IMG/VR virus record: IMGVR_UViG_3300028590_000074
Location: 1 to 28,081 of that record
Source: a virus
Reading direction: 5' to 3' (one strand)
DNA length: 28,081 nt
The notes under the pieces are model-generated. The model did not search any database and was not told the DNA's origin. It saw nothing but the letters and a program-made list of their open reading frames with translations. The translations under genes and the position numbers were made by a program. Of the stretch, positions 21,260 to 27,900 are shown one piece after another (within the stretch, counting starts at the first letter, position 1; every line of letters starts with the position of its first letter).

Positions 21260-21867
21260 TCGGCCTCCACCTTTACGCCAAGCTTCTCGCGCAGGCGCTG
21301 AGCCAGCATCAGTTGGATGGTGCGGTTGTGCTGGCGCAGGACCTTGGCGCAAGCGTCCGCGTTTTCGAGCACCGCCACTTCGGCGGCGAGGGTGTTGACG
21401 GACGAGTCCATAGCGTCGCGCAGTTCGCGGGCAATGTCGAAGCCGCCTCGATTGATGTCGGCCACGTCCCTCACCTCTGCACGCTTGCGAGCCAGATCCA
21501 GCTCGGCAAGCGCAGCATTGGCGTTCTCGGTGCGCACACGTGCGGCGGTGTAGCCGTCTGGTGCCACAGCAGCTGCAGCGAGCACGGCCGGCGCCTGGAC
21601 GCCATCACCGGCCGCCGTCAGCAGGTCTCCACCGGCTTCGGATACGTGTCCACCACCATCGGTGGCGCCGATCCGAGCGCGGGTGTTGCGCGCCCACTGG
21701 CTGTCGGCCAATGCCAGGTCCACCAGTTTGTCCGGCCCGAACGCGCTGATGCGCCCCGCGTCAACCGCCTTGCGTACCGCCTCACGCGACGCGCCGGGCA
21801 GCCCGCGCTCTGCGCGCGACCGCGCGTACTCCGCCTGTGTCAACAGGTTCGGGTCACTTTTGGCCAT
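21256..21867 (-). CDS. Terminase small subunit (Nu1-like)
   Basis: 203 residues. The N-terminal part has a winged-helix-type DNA-binding pattern (LLTQAEYARSRAERGLPGASREAVRKAVDAGRI with the following FGPDKLVD) as in Nu1 homologues, and an Ala-rich region leads to a C-terminal coiled-coil (ENANAALAELDLARKRAEVRDV...) that should contact the large subunit. It would recognise the cos region, probably the 132-bp gap just upstream. It is coupled to the large subunit by TTGA overlap. Confidence 0.88.
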   Translation of the reverse strand: MAKSDPNLLTQAEYARSRAERGLPGASREAVRKAVDAGRISAFGPDKLVDLALADSQWARNTRARIGATDGGGHVSEAGGDLLTAAGDGVQAPAVLAAAAVAPDGYTAARVRTENANAALAELDLARKRAEVRDVADINRGGFDIARELRDAMDSSVNTLAAEVAVLENADACAKVLRQHNRTIQLMLAQRLREKLGVKVEAD

Positions 21868-21999
21868 GTGTCAACCCGCGTGTCAACATTTCCCGGGCCG
21901 GATTTCTAGCGCGATTTCGCGATCGTTTCGCCCCGTATGAGACGGGCGCACGGAAGGACCCGAACGGGGGGTGGGGGGTCGGGAGAGTGGGGTGCATGG
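21868..21999. other. Gap before terminase: candidate cos region with G-rich tract
   Basis: 132 bp without a gene, directly upstream of the small-terminase start and after the gpZ-like stop. It has a hairpin-forming CCCGT-ATGAG-ACGGG (21932-21946), an interrupted dyad GACCC/GGGTC (21957-21961 and 21976-21980), and between the arms of that dyad a very G-rich stretch GGGGGGTGGGGGG (21966-21978). Four G tracts between 21966 and 21992 meet the pattern of a G-quadruplex. Lambda-type terminases act at a cos site located just before nu1, so this is the best cos candidate; the cut position cannot be seen. Confidence 0.5.
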
Positions 22000-22602
22000 T
22001 CAGCGCGCGTTGAACTTCGAGACGTAGAAACGGGCTTCGCTCGCGAAGATGGTGGGGAAGCGGGCGCGGATCGTGCCGACCACCGCGCGGTTGATTCGCT
22101 TCTGGTTGAACATCTGGGCTACATCGATCGTGCTCACAGCCTTGATGGGCAAGCGATCCTTGCCCGTGCGGATGAAGACGGTGCGTCCCTTGTTCCCGAT
22201 GAATGCGCCGGTGATGATCTTCTTGCCACCGGTCTTGCGGACCTGGAAACGGAGCTGGTTGAGCGTGCCTTCCTTGCCGCGCTTGCGCGCCTGGGCAAGG
22301 CTCACCGAGCGTTCGAGGAACGCAATCATGTTCGAGCTGCGCTTCTTGCCATTGCCACCAATCAACTCGGCAGTGAAGCTGAACTGGCCTGCCCTGAAAG
22401 CGGCGCGCTTGAGGCGCAGCCGCTCCCGGACATAGGCCGAGGTAACGCGGTACTCCGAGGTGATCTCCCGGCCCATCTGAGTCTGTGCCTGGGCCATGGT
22501 CTTGTTCATGGCTGAGACCAAGGCCCGACCGCCAATGTCGGAACGCAGCTGCCGCAAGGACCGCTGCACTTCGGGGAAGTTGGTCTTGAAGTCCAGCTTC
22601 AT
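22000..22602 (-). CDS. Prophage minor tail protein Z-like (gpZ family)
   Basis: 200 residues from the ATG at 22602, which overlaps the upstream stop as ATGA. The family pattern is visible: MKLDFKTNFPEVQRSLRQL, ALVSAMNKTMAQAQTQMGREITSEYRVTSAYVRERL, then basic Lys/Gly-rich segments and VFIRTGKDRLPIKAVSTIDVAQMF near the end. In lambda gpZ is needed to position the DNA end in the tail connector. In lambda Z lies between FII and U; here that slot is empty and the gene is the second of the late group, next to the terminase genes. Confidence 0.85.
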   Translation of the reverse strand: MKLDFKTNFPEVQRSLRQLRSDIGGRALVSAMNKTMAQAQTQMGREITSEYRVTSAYVRERLRLKRAAFRAGQFSFTAELIGGNGKKRSSNMIAFLERSVSLAQARKRGKEGTLNQLRFQVRKTGGKKIITGAFIGNKGRTVFIRTGKDRLPIKAVSTIDVAQMFNQKRINRAVVGTIRARFPTIFASEARFYVSKFNAR

Positions 22603-22895
22603 GGTTCGTCCCGCCCCCACGGAGACCGCAGCCCAATGGACCGTCCGCCCTCTTCCGCAAAGAACGTGCAGCGATGGCCGTGCACCAGATGCCACCGTGC
22701 CGCCACATCCGCACCCTGCGCCTGCAACACGGCGGCATGCTCACGCCTGGCCTGTTGAGCCTTGGCCATTTGCGCATCCACCATGTCGCTGCCGTAGGCC
22801 TCCCTGCAGAGGTCGACAAACGCGGCCACCGCAGGCATGGCTTGGCGCCGCGCCGCGTTTGGCGCCGTCCGTTCGATCGACTGCTCATCCTTCAT
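22599..22895 (-). CDS. Small uncharacterised protein at the head of the late genes
   Basis: 98 residues from an ATG at 22895 with an AGGA/GAG ribosome site a few bases upstream. It is helix-rich (Ala, Arg, Glu, Gln), with one Cys in the first half and HGHRCTFFAEEGG near the end. I do not recognise the family. It overlaps the gpZ-like gene by four bases and is the first gene left of the iteron array. Tight coupling suggests that it is expressed, but no function can be named. Confidence 0.65.
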   Translation of the reverse strand: MKDEQSIERTAPNAARRQAMPAVAAFVDLCREAYGSDMVDAQMAKAQQARREHAAVLQAQGADVAARWHLVHGHRCTFFAEEGGRSIGLRSPWGRDEP

Positions 22896-22932
22896 AACTC
22901 TTCCTTTTTTTTGAGAGAGAAACCAGAGTGGT

Positions 22933-23138
22933 GTTACGCGTGCGCGCGACCGTGTTGCGCCTGGAGCCCGCGTCGTTACGTGCGTTACGCTCGTTACGGG
23001 GGGTGTGCGTTACGCACATGCGCACGCGCCTGCACGCACATGGGTATGCGCGCACATGTACAGGGAGGTGGCGTAACACGCGTAACGCACGTAACGACGC
23101 GGGTTTGCGGCGCATCGGCGTTACGCTGAGTGCGTAAC
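22933..23138. repeat. GTTACG iteron array with a 24-bp perfect inverted repeat
   Basis: Ten copies of GTTACG lie in about 206 bp: forward at 22933, 22975, 22984, 22993, 23009 and 23120, and inverted (CGTAAC) at 23072, 23081, 23090 and 23133. Three forward and three inverted copies have a strict 9-bp period and sit on the two arms of a perfect 24-bp inverted repeat (22967-22990 and 23080-23103). The loop is alternating purine-pyrimidine with three copies of CGCACATG (23013, 23035, 23051). A smaller perfect hairpin (GTTACGC-TGAGT-GCGTAAC) is at 23120-23138. It directly follows the helicase gene. A replication origin is the first guess. Confidence 0.85.
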
Positions 23139-23142
23139 AGGC

Positions 23143-24819
23143 TCATTTCTCACCCCCGGCTCTCTTGCCCGACGTGGGGGCGGGGGAGGATGTTCCATCG
23201 TCGGTTCCTGATCCACCTTCCCTGGTACGGAGAAAGCGGCTCAAGGCGACGTCGAAGGTGTCAACAGCACTGCCAGCCCACTCGCCTTCGGAGACACCGT
23301 TGCGCGGGCCGCAGTCGCGCGGTATCCAGCACCGCACGGACTTCCTGACGCTCGTGGCATCCACCAGGTTGATCACCTTGTAGGTGAGCACGGGTTCGAG
23401 CTTTCGGCCTTCCGAGTCCTTCTCAACTCTTTCGTCGGCCCATTTCCTGACCGTCGAGGTGAATTGCGCCTGGTTCGGGGCCCAGCGCTCGCCGGTGTTC
23501 TCTCCCCAACGGCGGAAGGCGCGGTACAGTTGCTCGGCCGAGCACACGGTCCTGGGCAGGTGCAGGTACCCGCCCATCCAGTCGAGCATGAAGCGCTCGC
23601 CCGGTTCCATGCTCAGCTCGATGAGGTCCTGCTTGGCCTGCGTCATGAGCGGCTTCGTGTGCTCGTGGAAGCCATCCAGCGGATAGTTCAGCAGATAGTG
23701 CATCCACTTGGCCGCGCCACCAGCTGCCAGGAAGGCCCGCACCGTGTCGTATAGCTTCCCGTCTTCGGGAATCGGGGTGTAGACGACGAGATGGCGCCGG
23801 TCATCCCGCTCCAGCGCGATCGGGATTTTCTCGTTCGAGAGAAACACCAGGTTCGCCCAGTTGGCTTCCCAGCGGGTGTCGGTGTGCATCGAGCGGATCG
23901 GGATACGCTCCGCGTCGATCATCCACTTCAGGCGGTTCTTGTTGTGAAACAGCTCCTGGCGGCTGACCACCTCATTGCAGACCACGATCTGCTTTGCCGA
24001 TATCCACGCGTTGTACTTTTCCTCGATCTCGGTCTGGCCGACCATCACGCCATAGCGCCCGTACATGTCGCGGACCACATCGAAGAAGAGGTTCTTACCG
24101 GTGCCCTGAGGCCCGTGGAACACCAGCGCAGTGGCCATCTTGGCACCTTGCTTCTGCAGGGGAAGCGCCAACCAGCACAACACCCAGTTCTTCACTTCGT
24201 CGACGCTGGTCACCGCGCCATCGCACCGGCTGCAGAGGTGATCGAGGAGCGCGAGCATGGGCTCAACATCCTTAGCCTCACAAGCCACCGGTTCGATGGC
24301 CAGGCCATTCCACAGGTTGATCGCGTCTTCACCGCATTGTTCGGTTGGGTCGAAAACAAGCTGCTCTTCGTCGACGCTCTTGCGGTCTGGCGAGGCCTTC
24401 CACATGCGCACGTAGTCCGCACCGAACATGTGAGCCATGTTGGACAGCTTCACGCTCTTGCGCTTTTCGCCATCCCAGGCCGTGTCGGTGGGGTAGATCA
24501 GCGTGAAGTTCTCAATGAGGCGCGTGTACTTTCCCCAATCGATCTTCTTTTTTGGCTTGCCACCATCGCCCGCGGCCTCCCCCCCCTTCCCCTTCGAAGA
24601 CGCGCTAGCGCTATCAGGGGAAGGGGGTGGAGAGGCCGAATTCGCGCCATCTGACGCACTGGAGCGCCTCTTCCGGCCCGCACTGAGCGGCAAGACATTG
24701 TTCAGTGGCGCTTCCGCGCCAGAGGCCAGGAAGGCGGCTTCTGGCGCTCCCAGCTCATCGCCCGCCGAGTCGTCGTCAGGCTCAACCGGTGGCAGGTGTG
24801 GGTCATCCGGTTCAGTCAC
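23143..24819 (-). CDS. Replicative helicase/primase-helicase (DUF5906-type, P-loop)
   Basis: 558 residues. The first 95 residues are a low-complexity Ser/Pro/Gly/Lys-rich linker. The ATPase core carries Walker A GPQGTGKN (236-243), Walker B-like IVVCNEV (278-284), a sensor VFLSNE (325-330) and an arginine-finger region ERDDRRHLVVY (337-347), in the order of SF3-like phage helicases next to primases. The C-terminal 120 residues include WAPNQAQFTSTVRKWADERV, possibly a winged helix for DNA binding. It overlaps the Toprim primase gene by eight bases; together they resemble the two halves of the P4 alpha protein. It should open the origin and load the replisome. Confidence 0.9.
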   Translation of the reverse strand: MTEPDDPHLPPVEPDDDSAGDELGAPEAAFLASGAEAPLNNVLPLSAGRKRRSSASDGANSASPPPSPDSASASSKGKGGEAAGDGGKPKKKIDWGKYTRLIENFTLIYPTDTAWDGEKRKSVKLSNMAHMFGADYVRMWKASPDRKSVDEEQLVFDPTEQCGEDAINLWNGLAIEPVACEAKDVEPMLALLDHLCSRCDGAVTSVDEVKNWVLCWLALPLQKQGAKMATALVFHGPQGTGKNLFFDVVRDMYGRYGVMVGQTEIEEKYNAWISAKQIVVCNEVVSRQELFHNKNRLKWMIDAERIPIRSMHTDTRWEANWANLVFLSNEKIPIALERDDRRHLVVYTPIPEDGKLYDTVRAFLAAGGAAKWMHYLLNYPLDGFHEHTKPLMTQAKQDLIELSMEPGERFMLDWMGGYLHLPRTVCSAEQLYRAFRRWGENTGERWAPNQAQFTSTVRKWADERVEKDSEGRKLEPVLTYKVINLVDATSVRKSVRCWIPRDCGPRNGVSEGEWAGSAVDTFDVALSRFLRTREGGSGTDDGTSSPAPTSGKRAGGEK

Positions 24820-25828
24820 TCAAGGCCTCCACGATGAGCGCCGTGACACGCTGCAGTTGGCGAGCAACGACGGAGAGGCCTTCGCGCTGGTGCAGGTCAT
24901 TGAAGTCGGTGTCCTTGAGCTGCCGCGTTCGCGCGTCGAACACCGGCCAGACGATCTCGCATGAATCCGTGTGCTTCGCCGCCAGGCGCGCACGCCTGCA
25001 GCCGGGATTCGGGCCCGCATGGTCGGTCGACTTCCAGTCGTCATCGGCGCAAATCAGAATGAACGCCTCGGGGTAGAGGCCGCGCAGCAGCTCCACTACC
25101 GCAGGCAAGTTGTAGGCATCGAGCGCCACGAACACGGGCCACTTCTTCTCCGTCGCCATGCGAATGGACAAGCCAGTGGCATAGCCTTCGCACACCAACA
25201 GCAGAAGGCTCTCCGGAGAGATTTCGCCCAATCGCACGCTGCAGCCGGTTTTTGCGAAGCCGGAGGTGAAGACCTTCTGCGGCAGCGGCTCGCCCGTCCG
25301 GCGATGCTTGCGCGGCCCGGGGTGGATACGCTGTACTGCACGCAACGCGTCCTCGCGCGGCAAGTCGTACCGCAACAATGGAATCAGGATCGATCCGTCG
25401 GGGAGATACCGGCATGCCTCGCCTTCCACCTGCTTGGACTTGAGATAGGCCGAGCTGCCGGTGCGAGATCCCGTGGCCCAGAGTTCGGCCGCGGAAAGGG
25501 CGGCTAGACGGGCCTCTTCGGCGCGCGCAGCGGCCTCGGCCCTCCGCGCTGCTTCGTGCTCCGCTTTCCGGCGCGCGCGCTCAGCCTCAGACAGCGGCGC
25601 CCAATCGACCTCGACCTTTTCGGACTTGCCGCTGCGCCAACTGCCAAACGTGCCAACCAGGTAGACCCCGCCGGCATCAGGGCGGAACTCGTACAGCTTG
25701 TACCAAGCCTTGCCCCCTACTCCGCAGGTTGTGCGCCGATTGAGGACAGGAAAGCGACTTCGGTCTTTCAAACGTAGGGCGATACCAAACTGCTCCATCT
25801 GATGGAGCACCTCTCGGTAGTTGTCCAT
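24812..25828 (-). CDS. Toprim-domain primase
   Basis: 338 residues. An N-terminal domain (about 1-75, with GKAWYKLYEF and GVYLVGTFGSWRSG) is followed by an Ala/Arg/Glu-rich helix (75-110). The Toprim domain has LLLVCEGYATGLSI (Glu214 as catalytic acid), FVALDAYN (236), LICADDDW (260-265) and the closing DTDFNDLH (306-313), the set seen in P4 alpha-like primases. It should make primers for phage replication together with the helicase. It starts one base overlapping the stop of the regulator gene (TGATG). No zinc finger is visible at the N-terminus. Confidence 0.92.
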   Translation of the reverse strand: MDNYREVLHQMEQFGIALRLKDRSRFPVLNRRTTCGVGGKAWYKLYEFRPDAGGVYLVGTFGSWRSGKSEKVEVDWAPLSEAERARRKAEHEAARRAEAAARAEEARLAALSAAELWATGSRTGSSAYLKSKQVEGEACRYLPDGSILIPLLRYDLPREDALRAVQRIHPGPRKHRRTGEPLPQKVFTSGFAKTGCSVRLGEISPESLLLLVCEGYATGLSIRMATEKKWPVFVALDAYNLPAVVELLRGLYPEAFILICADDDWKSTDHAGPNPGCRRARLAAKHTDSCEIVWPVFDARTRQLKDTDFNDLHQREGLSVVARQLQRVTALIVEALSD

Positions 25829-26196
25829 CAGTTCCGCTTGCTCTGCAGCAATGTGAGAAGGGCATCGCGCTGCTCGCGCAGCTCTCGGTTTTCTCGCTCC
25901 AGCGTCGTCTCGACCTTGCGCATGGCGCTGAGGTCAAACCCTCGGTCGTGGTTCATCCAGAGCAGCGGGGCATCGTTCCCACAGTGATTCATGACCAGCT
26001 TGAGGCGCGGCCAGATGATGCCTTCCTGTCCAGACTGCCAACGGCTGAATTGGGCCTTATCCAGCTTGAGATCGCGCTGGACCTGCTTCGCCTCGTAGCC
26101 GGCCAGCTCGACGCACAGATCAAGGGCCGCGCCCAGTGACTGTTTGCGCATGACCTCGGAGGGTGACACCACCAAAGGGATGGATACCTGTTGCAT
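25828..26196 (-). CDS. Phage DNA-binding regulator (helix-turn-helix), early operon
   Basis: 122 residues from the ATG at 26196; an open frame upstream to 26247 has no better start. Residues about 35-75 form a helix-turn-helix (AGYEAKQVQRDLKLDKAQFSRWQSGQEGI), followed by PLLWMNHDRGFDL, a stretch seen in early regulators of related phages. The C-terminus (about 90-122) is a heptad-like coiled coil (TTLERENRELREQRDALLTLL), good for dimerising. It follows the Cro-like gene in the same direction, the place of cII in lambda. Its ribosome site lies in one arm of a 9-bp inverted repeat, so translation or transcription may be controlled there. Confidence 0.72.
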   Translation of the reverse strand: MQQVSIPLVVSPSEVMRKQSLGAALDLCVELAGYEAKQVQRDLKLDKAQFSRWQSGQEGIIWPRLKLVMNHCGNDAPLLWMNHDRGFDLSAMRKVETTLERENRELREQRDALLTLLQSKRN

Positions 26197-26202
26197 TTCG
26201 AT

Positions 26203-26235
26203 GCCTCTCAATTTTGTTGTGTGGTGTTGAGAGGC
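26203..26235. promoter_or_regulatory. Inverted repeat over the ribosome site of the early regulator
   Basis: Perfect arms GCCTCTCAA (26203-26211) and TTGAGAGGC (26227-26235) enclose a 15-base loop. On the minus-strand transcript the last arm contains GAGAGG, the likely ribosome site of the gene starting at 26196. It could be an RNA hairpin that masks the site or an operator for the regulator itself. Confidence 0.5.
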
Positions 26236-26477
26236 TCGCGGAGGCAAAAATTTTTGACATGCGAACCAACCACACGAAAGAAAAACCCGCCGGCCGCGCG
26301 CCAGGTTGTGGCCAGGGAGGAAGAACCTTCAGGCGCGCGGCCACCGCTGCGAGCGGCCACATGGCGGAAAGACTGCCGGAAGAAGGGACGAAAGACCGGC
26401 AACCGCAAAACATGTCGAGGAGCAGGCTCGCAGATGGCTTCCGCGCTTGCCTCCAGCGGGGCACGGGATTGCGCATG
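26236..26477. other. Gap between the Cro-like gene and the early regulator
   Basis: About 240 bp with no convincing gene. Open frames on both strands are rich in Arg, Pro and Ser and have no ribosome site, so I treat them as chance. The stretch has a palindromic A5T5 (26246-26255, near the inverted repeat) and a GC-rich part with CCGGCCGCGCGCC. By analogy with lambda this space could hold an antitermination or early termination site, but no clear signal is visible. Confidence 0.4.
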
Positions 26478-26720
26478 TCAGTCCTGCACGGCCTTTGCCT
26501 CTGCGAGCTCGGGCCAAATGAGGCGCCAACGATCTGGGAACACCTTTGTCCGCGCCAGCGCGCCACCCGTGAACGCCTCAAGCCGCGCACCGTGTTCGAC
26601 CGGAATCGGGCGTTCTCCGGTAGCCATCTTTGCAACAAATGAGGGGCTTACACCAAGGTGCCGGGCGAGACGAACCGCTCTCCCATGCTCTTCGGACAAC
26701 CATGTTTTCAGGAGTTCCAT
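26478..26720 (-). CDS. Cro-like repressor, YdaS-type helix-turn-helix
   Basis: 80 residues from the ATG at 26720; a start at 26738 would add six residues but lies inside the first operator. The domain fits the YdaS/Cro-like family: MELLKTWLSEEHGRAVRLARHLGVSPSFVAKMATGERPIPVEHGARLEAFTGGA, followed by RWRLIWPEL, the usual end of such short proteins. It is divergent from the CI-like gene and is the first gene of the long leftward operon, so it should turn the switch toward lytic growth. Neither start has a good ribosome site; a short leader is likely. Confidence 0.85.
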   Translation of the reverse strand: MELLKTWLSEEHGRAVRLARHLGVSPSFVAKMATGERPIPVEHGARLEAFTGGALARTKVFPDRWRLIWPELAEAKAVQD

Positions 26721-26733
26721 GGCCGGATTATTG

Positions 26734-26790
26734 CCCATTGGGACATATCACGTCCACTCCCAATGGAAAATTTCTTTATTACCCGATGGG
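26734..26790. promoter_or_regulatory. Right operator cluster (three repressor sites)
   Basis: Three copies of a 14-bp motif lie between the Cro-like and CI-like genes: 26730-26743 (forward), 26758-26771 (reverse) and 26781-26794 (reverse). Their cores are CCCATTGGG, CCCAATGGA and CCCGATGGG with centres at 26738, 26763 and 26786, so 25 and 23 bp apart. This has the spacing of lambda OR. A possible extended -10 for the Cro-like gene (TGATATGT on the minus strand) lies between the first two sites; no clear repressor promoter was found. Confidence 0.82.
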
Positions 26791-26806
26791 GAATACCCTC
26801 GCTCGC

Positions 26807-27196
26807 ATGCAGACGGTTCACGACACAAGGCGGCAGCGCCTCGACATCCTGATCGGGCGATTTGGGTCTATCGCAGGCTTAAATGAGGCCCTGAGCTGGC
26901 CACGAACGGACTCCCGTTTGAGCCGCATTAAGAACGCCAACGCCAGAAGCGACCGGGACGGGAAGGTATTTCAGATGGGCGACAACATCGCCCGCGAGAT
27001 GGAGAGCACCCTAGGCCTTGGCACTGGCTGGATGGATACCCCGCCGTCCTATGCAGAGTTGCACGGTGAAAACGACCCTATCAGCAAGGCCGTCGATCTT
27101 CTGAGCGTCATGGAACCGGAGGCGCGCTACCAAGCCCTCCGCTTGCTAGATGCGCTTACTCAACCACCAAAGGCCAACGGCACCCACGGCAACTGA
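26807..27196 (+). CDS. CI-like lysogeny repressor without peptidase domain
   Basis: 129 residues from the ATG at 26807; an ATG at 26786 inside the third operator is less likely. The N-terminal half is a helix-turn-helix domain of the type found in beta-proteobacterial phage repressors (RRQRLDILIGRFGSIAGLNEAL, RLSRIKNANARSDRDGKVFQMGDNIAREMESTLGLGTGWMD). In long relatives the MGD...GWMD block joins to an S24 (LexA-like) autocleavage domain; here a short tail of about 50 residues follows instead, ending in PKANGTHGN. So it cannot be cut by the RecA-driven route seen in lambda. It should hold the lytic genes off by binding the six sites nearby. Confidence 0.78.
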   Translation: MQTVHDTRRQRLDILIGRFGSIAGLNEALSWPRTDSRLSRIKNANARSDRDGKVFQMGDNIAREMESTLGLGTGWMDTPPSYAELHGENDPISKAVDLLSVMEPEARYQALRLLDALTQPPKANGTHGN

Positions 27197-27226
27197 CCGG
27201 GCAAAATGCAAACGGTGAGCCTGGAC

Positions 27227-27715
27227 TTACTTTCCCGGCTTCCAGACAAGCTCGACAGGGCTGGTGAACTCCAAGACCTGCTCGCCTGCTTGGTATAGCG
27301 GAAGCTGCACCAGGATCTTCCTGGACTTCTGAGCAGCAGCGATGAAGCGGGCGTGAGGCCCTAGAAACACGGTCACAGAACCGCCGTCGGCTGAGGGCAG
27401 CCCCTCGTATGCCCGAGGCTGGCCGTCTCCAAACTTAACTGCAATGCTGCAAGGATCGTAGGTCGATCGACAAAGGATCTGACCCCGCTCGATCCGCACC
27501 AAAACGTCGACTCCGTACTTCGGATGCCTACGAACCGTGAGCGTTCCGTGATTTTTGCCAGCATAGGGAAACGCCAGATTCAGCGAGTTGTCGCTCTCTA
27601 TCTGAGCGTAGTAGGCGGTCTTGCCCGTCATTCGGTCTGCCTCGTCGTGGTACCTCCACTGACCCGCCGAAACAGACATCGGACCACATGCAAACGCAAG
27701 CCACAACCACCGCAT
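27227..27715 (-). CDS. Predicted secreted protein in the immunity region
   Basis: 162 residues from the ATG at 27715, with a GGGGGAGG ribosome site. The N-terminus MRWLWLAFACGPMSVSAG looks like a signal peptide with cleavage near SAG, so the protein should be periplasmic or exported. The mature part is a beta-rich domain (RMTGKTAYYAQIESDNSLNL, GTLTVRRHPKYGVDVLVRIERGQILC, FIAAAQKSRKILVQLPLYQ, QVLEFTSPVELVW) that matches a pattern of uncharacterised bacterial exported proteins known from many chromosomes and plasmids. It is oriented against the repressor gene, between the two operator clusters, where lambda has rexAB. It may be expressed in the lysogen and change the host surface or resist other phages; this is inference. 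Confidence 0.75.
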   Translation of the reverse strand: MRWLWLAFACGPMSVSAGQWRYHDEADRMTGKTAYYAQIESDNSLNLAFPYAGKNHGTLTVRRHPKYGVDVLVRIERGQILCRSTYDPCSIAVKFGDGQPRAYEGLPSADGGSVTVFLGPHARFIAAAQKSRKILVQLPLYQAGEQVLEFTSPVELVWKPGK

Positions 27716-27800
27716 CTCGGCCTCCCCCAGTTTTGGACACACGCGCCGCCCCTGCGGCACCCCACAGAGTTACACATTCTTTCGATTCGCTCAACCCCTG

Positions 27801-27864
27801 ATTGCCCACTGAAACCAGCAATATTTCCCATTGGGTATTGACACGATAAGACCCATTGGGAAAT
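27801..27864. promoter_or_regulatory. Left operator cluster (two strong and one weak repressor site)
   Basis: The same 14-bp motif as in the right cluster occurs at 27801-27814 (weak, core CCCACTGAA), 27823-27836 (core CCCATTGGG) and 27851-27864 (reverse, core CCCATTGGG on the plus strand). Centres at 27809, 27831 and 27856 are 22 and 25 bp apart. All six motif copies in the window keep ATTNCCCA on one side. Confidence 0.82.
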
Positions 27865-27867
27865 AAT
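27838..27867 (+). promoter_or_regulatory. Strong sigma70-like promoter of the rightward operon
   Basis: A perfect -35 TTGACA (27838-27843) and a -10 AATAAT (27862-27867) are 18 bp apart. One repressor site (27852-27860 core) fills the spacer and another lies directly upstream of the -35. Repressor bound here should block polymerase, as at lambda PL. A good ribosome site and the ATG at 27901 follow 25-33 bp downstream. Confidence 0.8.
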
Positions 27868-27900
27868 TCCTCCACGCCCACCCCGGGCGATGGAGGTCAC

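Noticed and set aside
21869-21887. Tandem TTGACA (minus strand) before the small terminase gene, looking like -35 elements
   Set aside because: They lie 2 and 14 bases from the start codon, too near to act as promoter for this gene, and no -10 is placed well. Kept only as a curiosity.
22885-23137. Overlapping small frames on both strands within the iteron array
   Set aside because: Their sequences only reflect the GTTACG repeats (repeated NAR, LRA and VT-type words) and show no domain.
26120-26638. A minus-strand frame of 172 codons across the gap between the Cro-like and regulator genes
   Set aside because: Overlaps both genes, Arg/Pro/Ser-rich, no ribosome site or domain.
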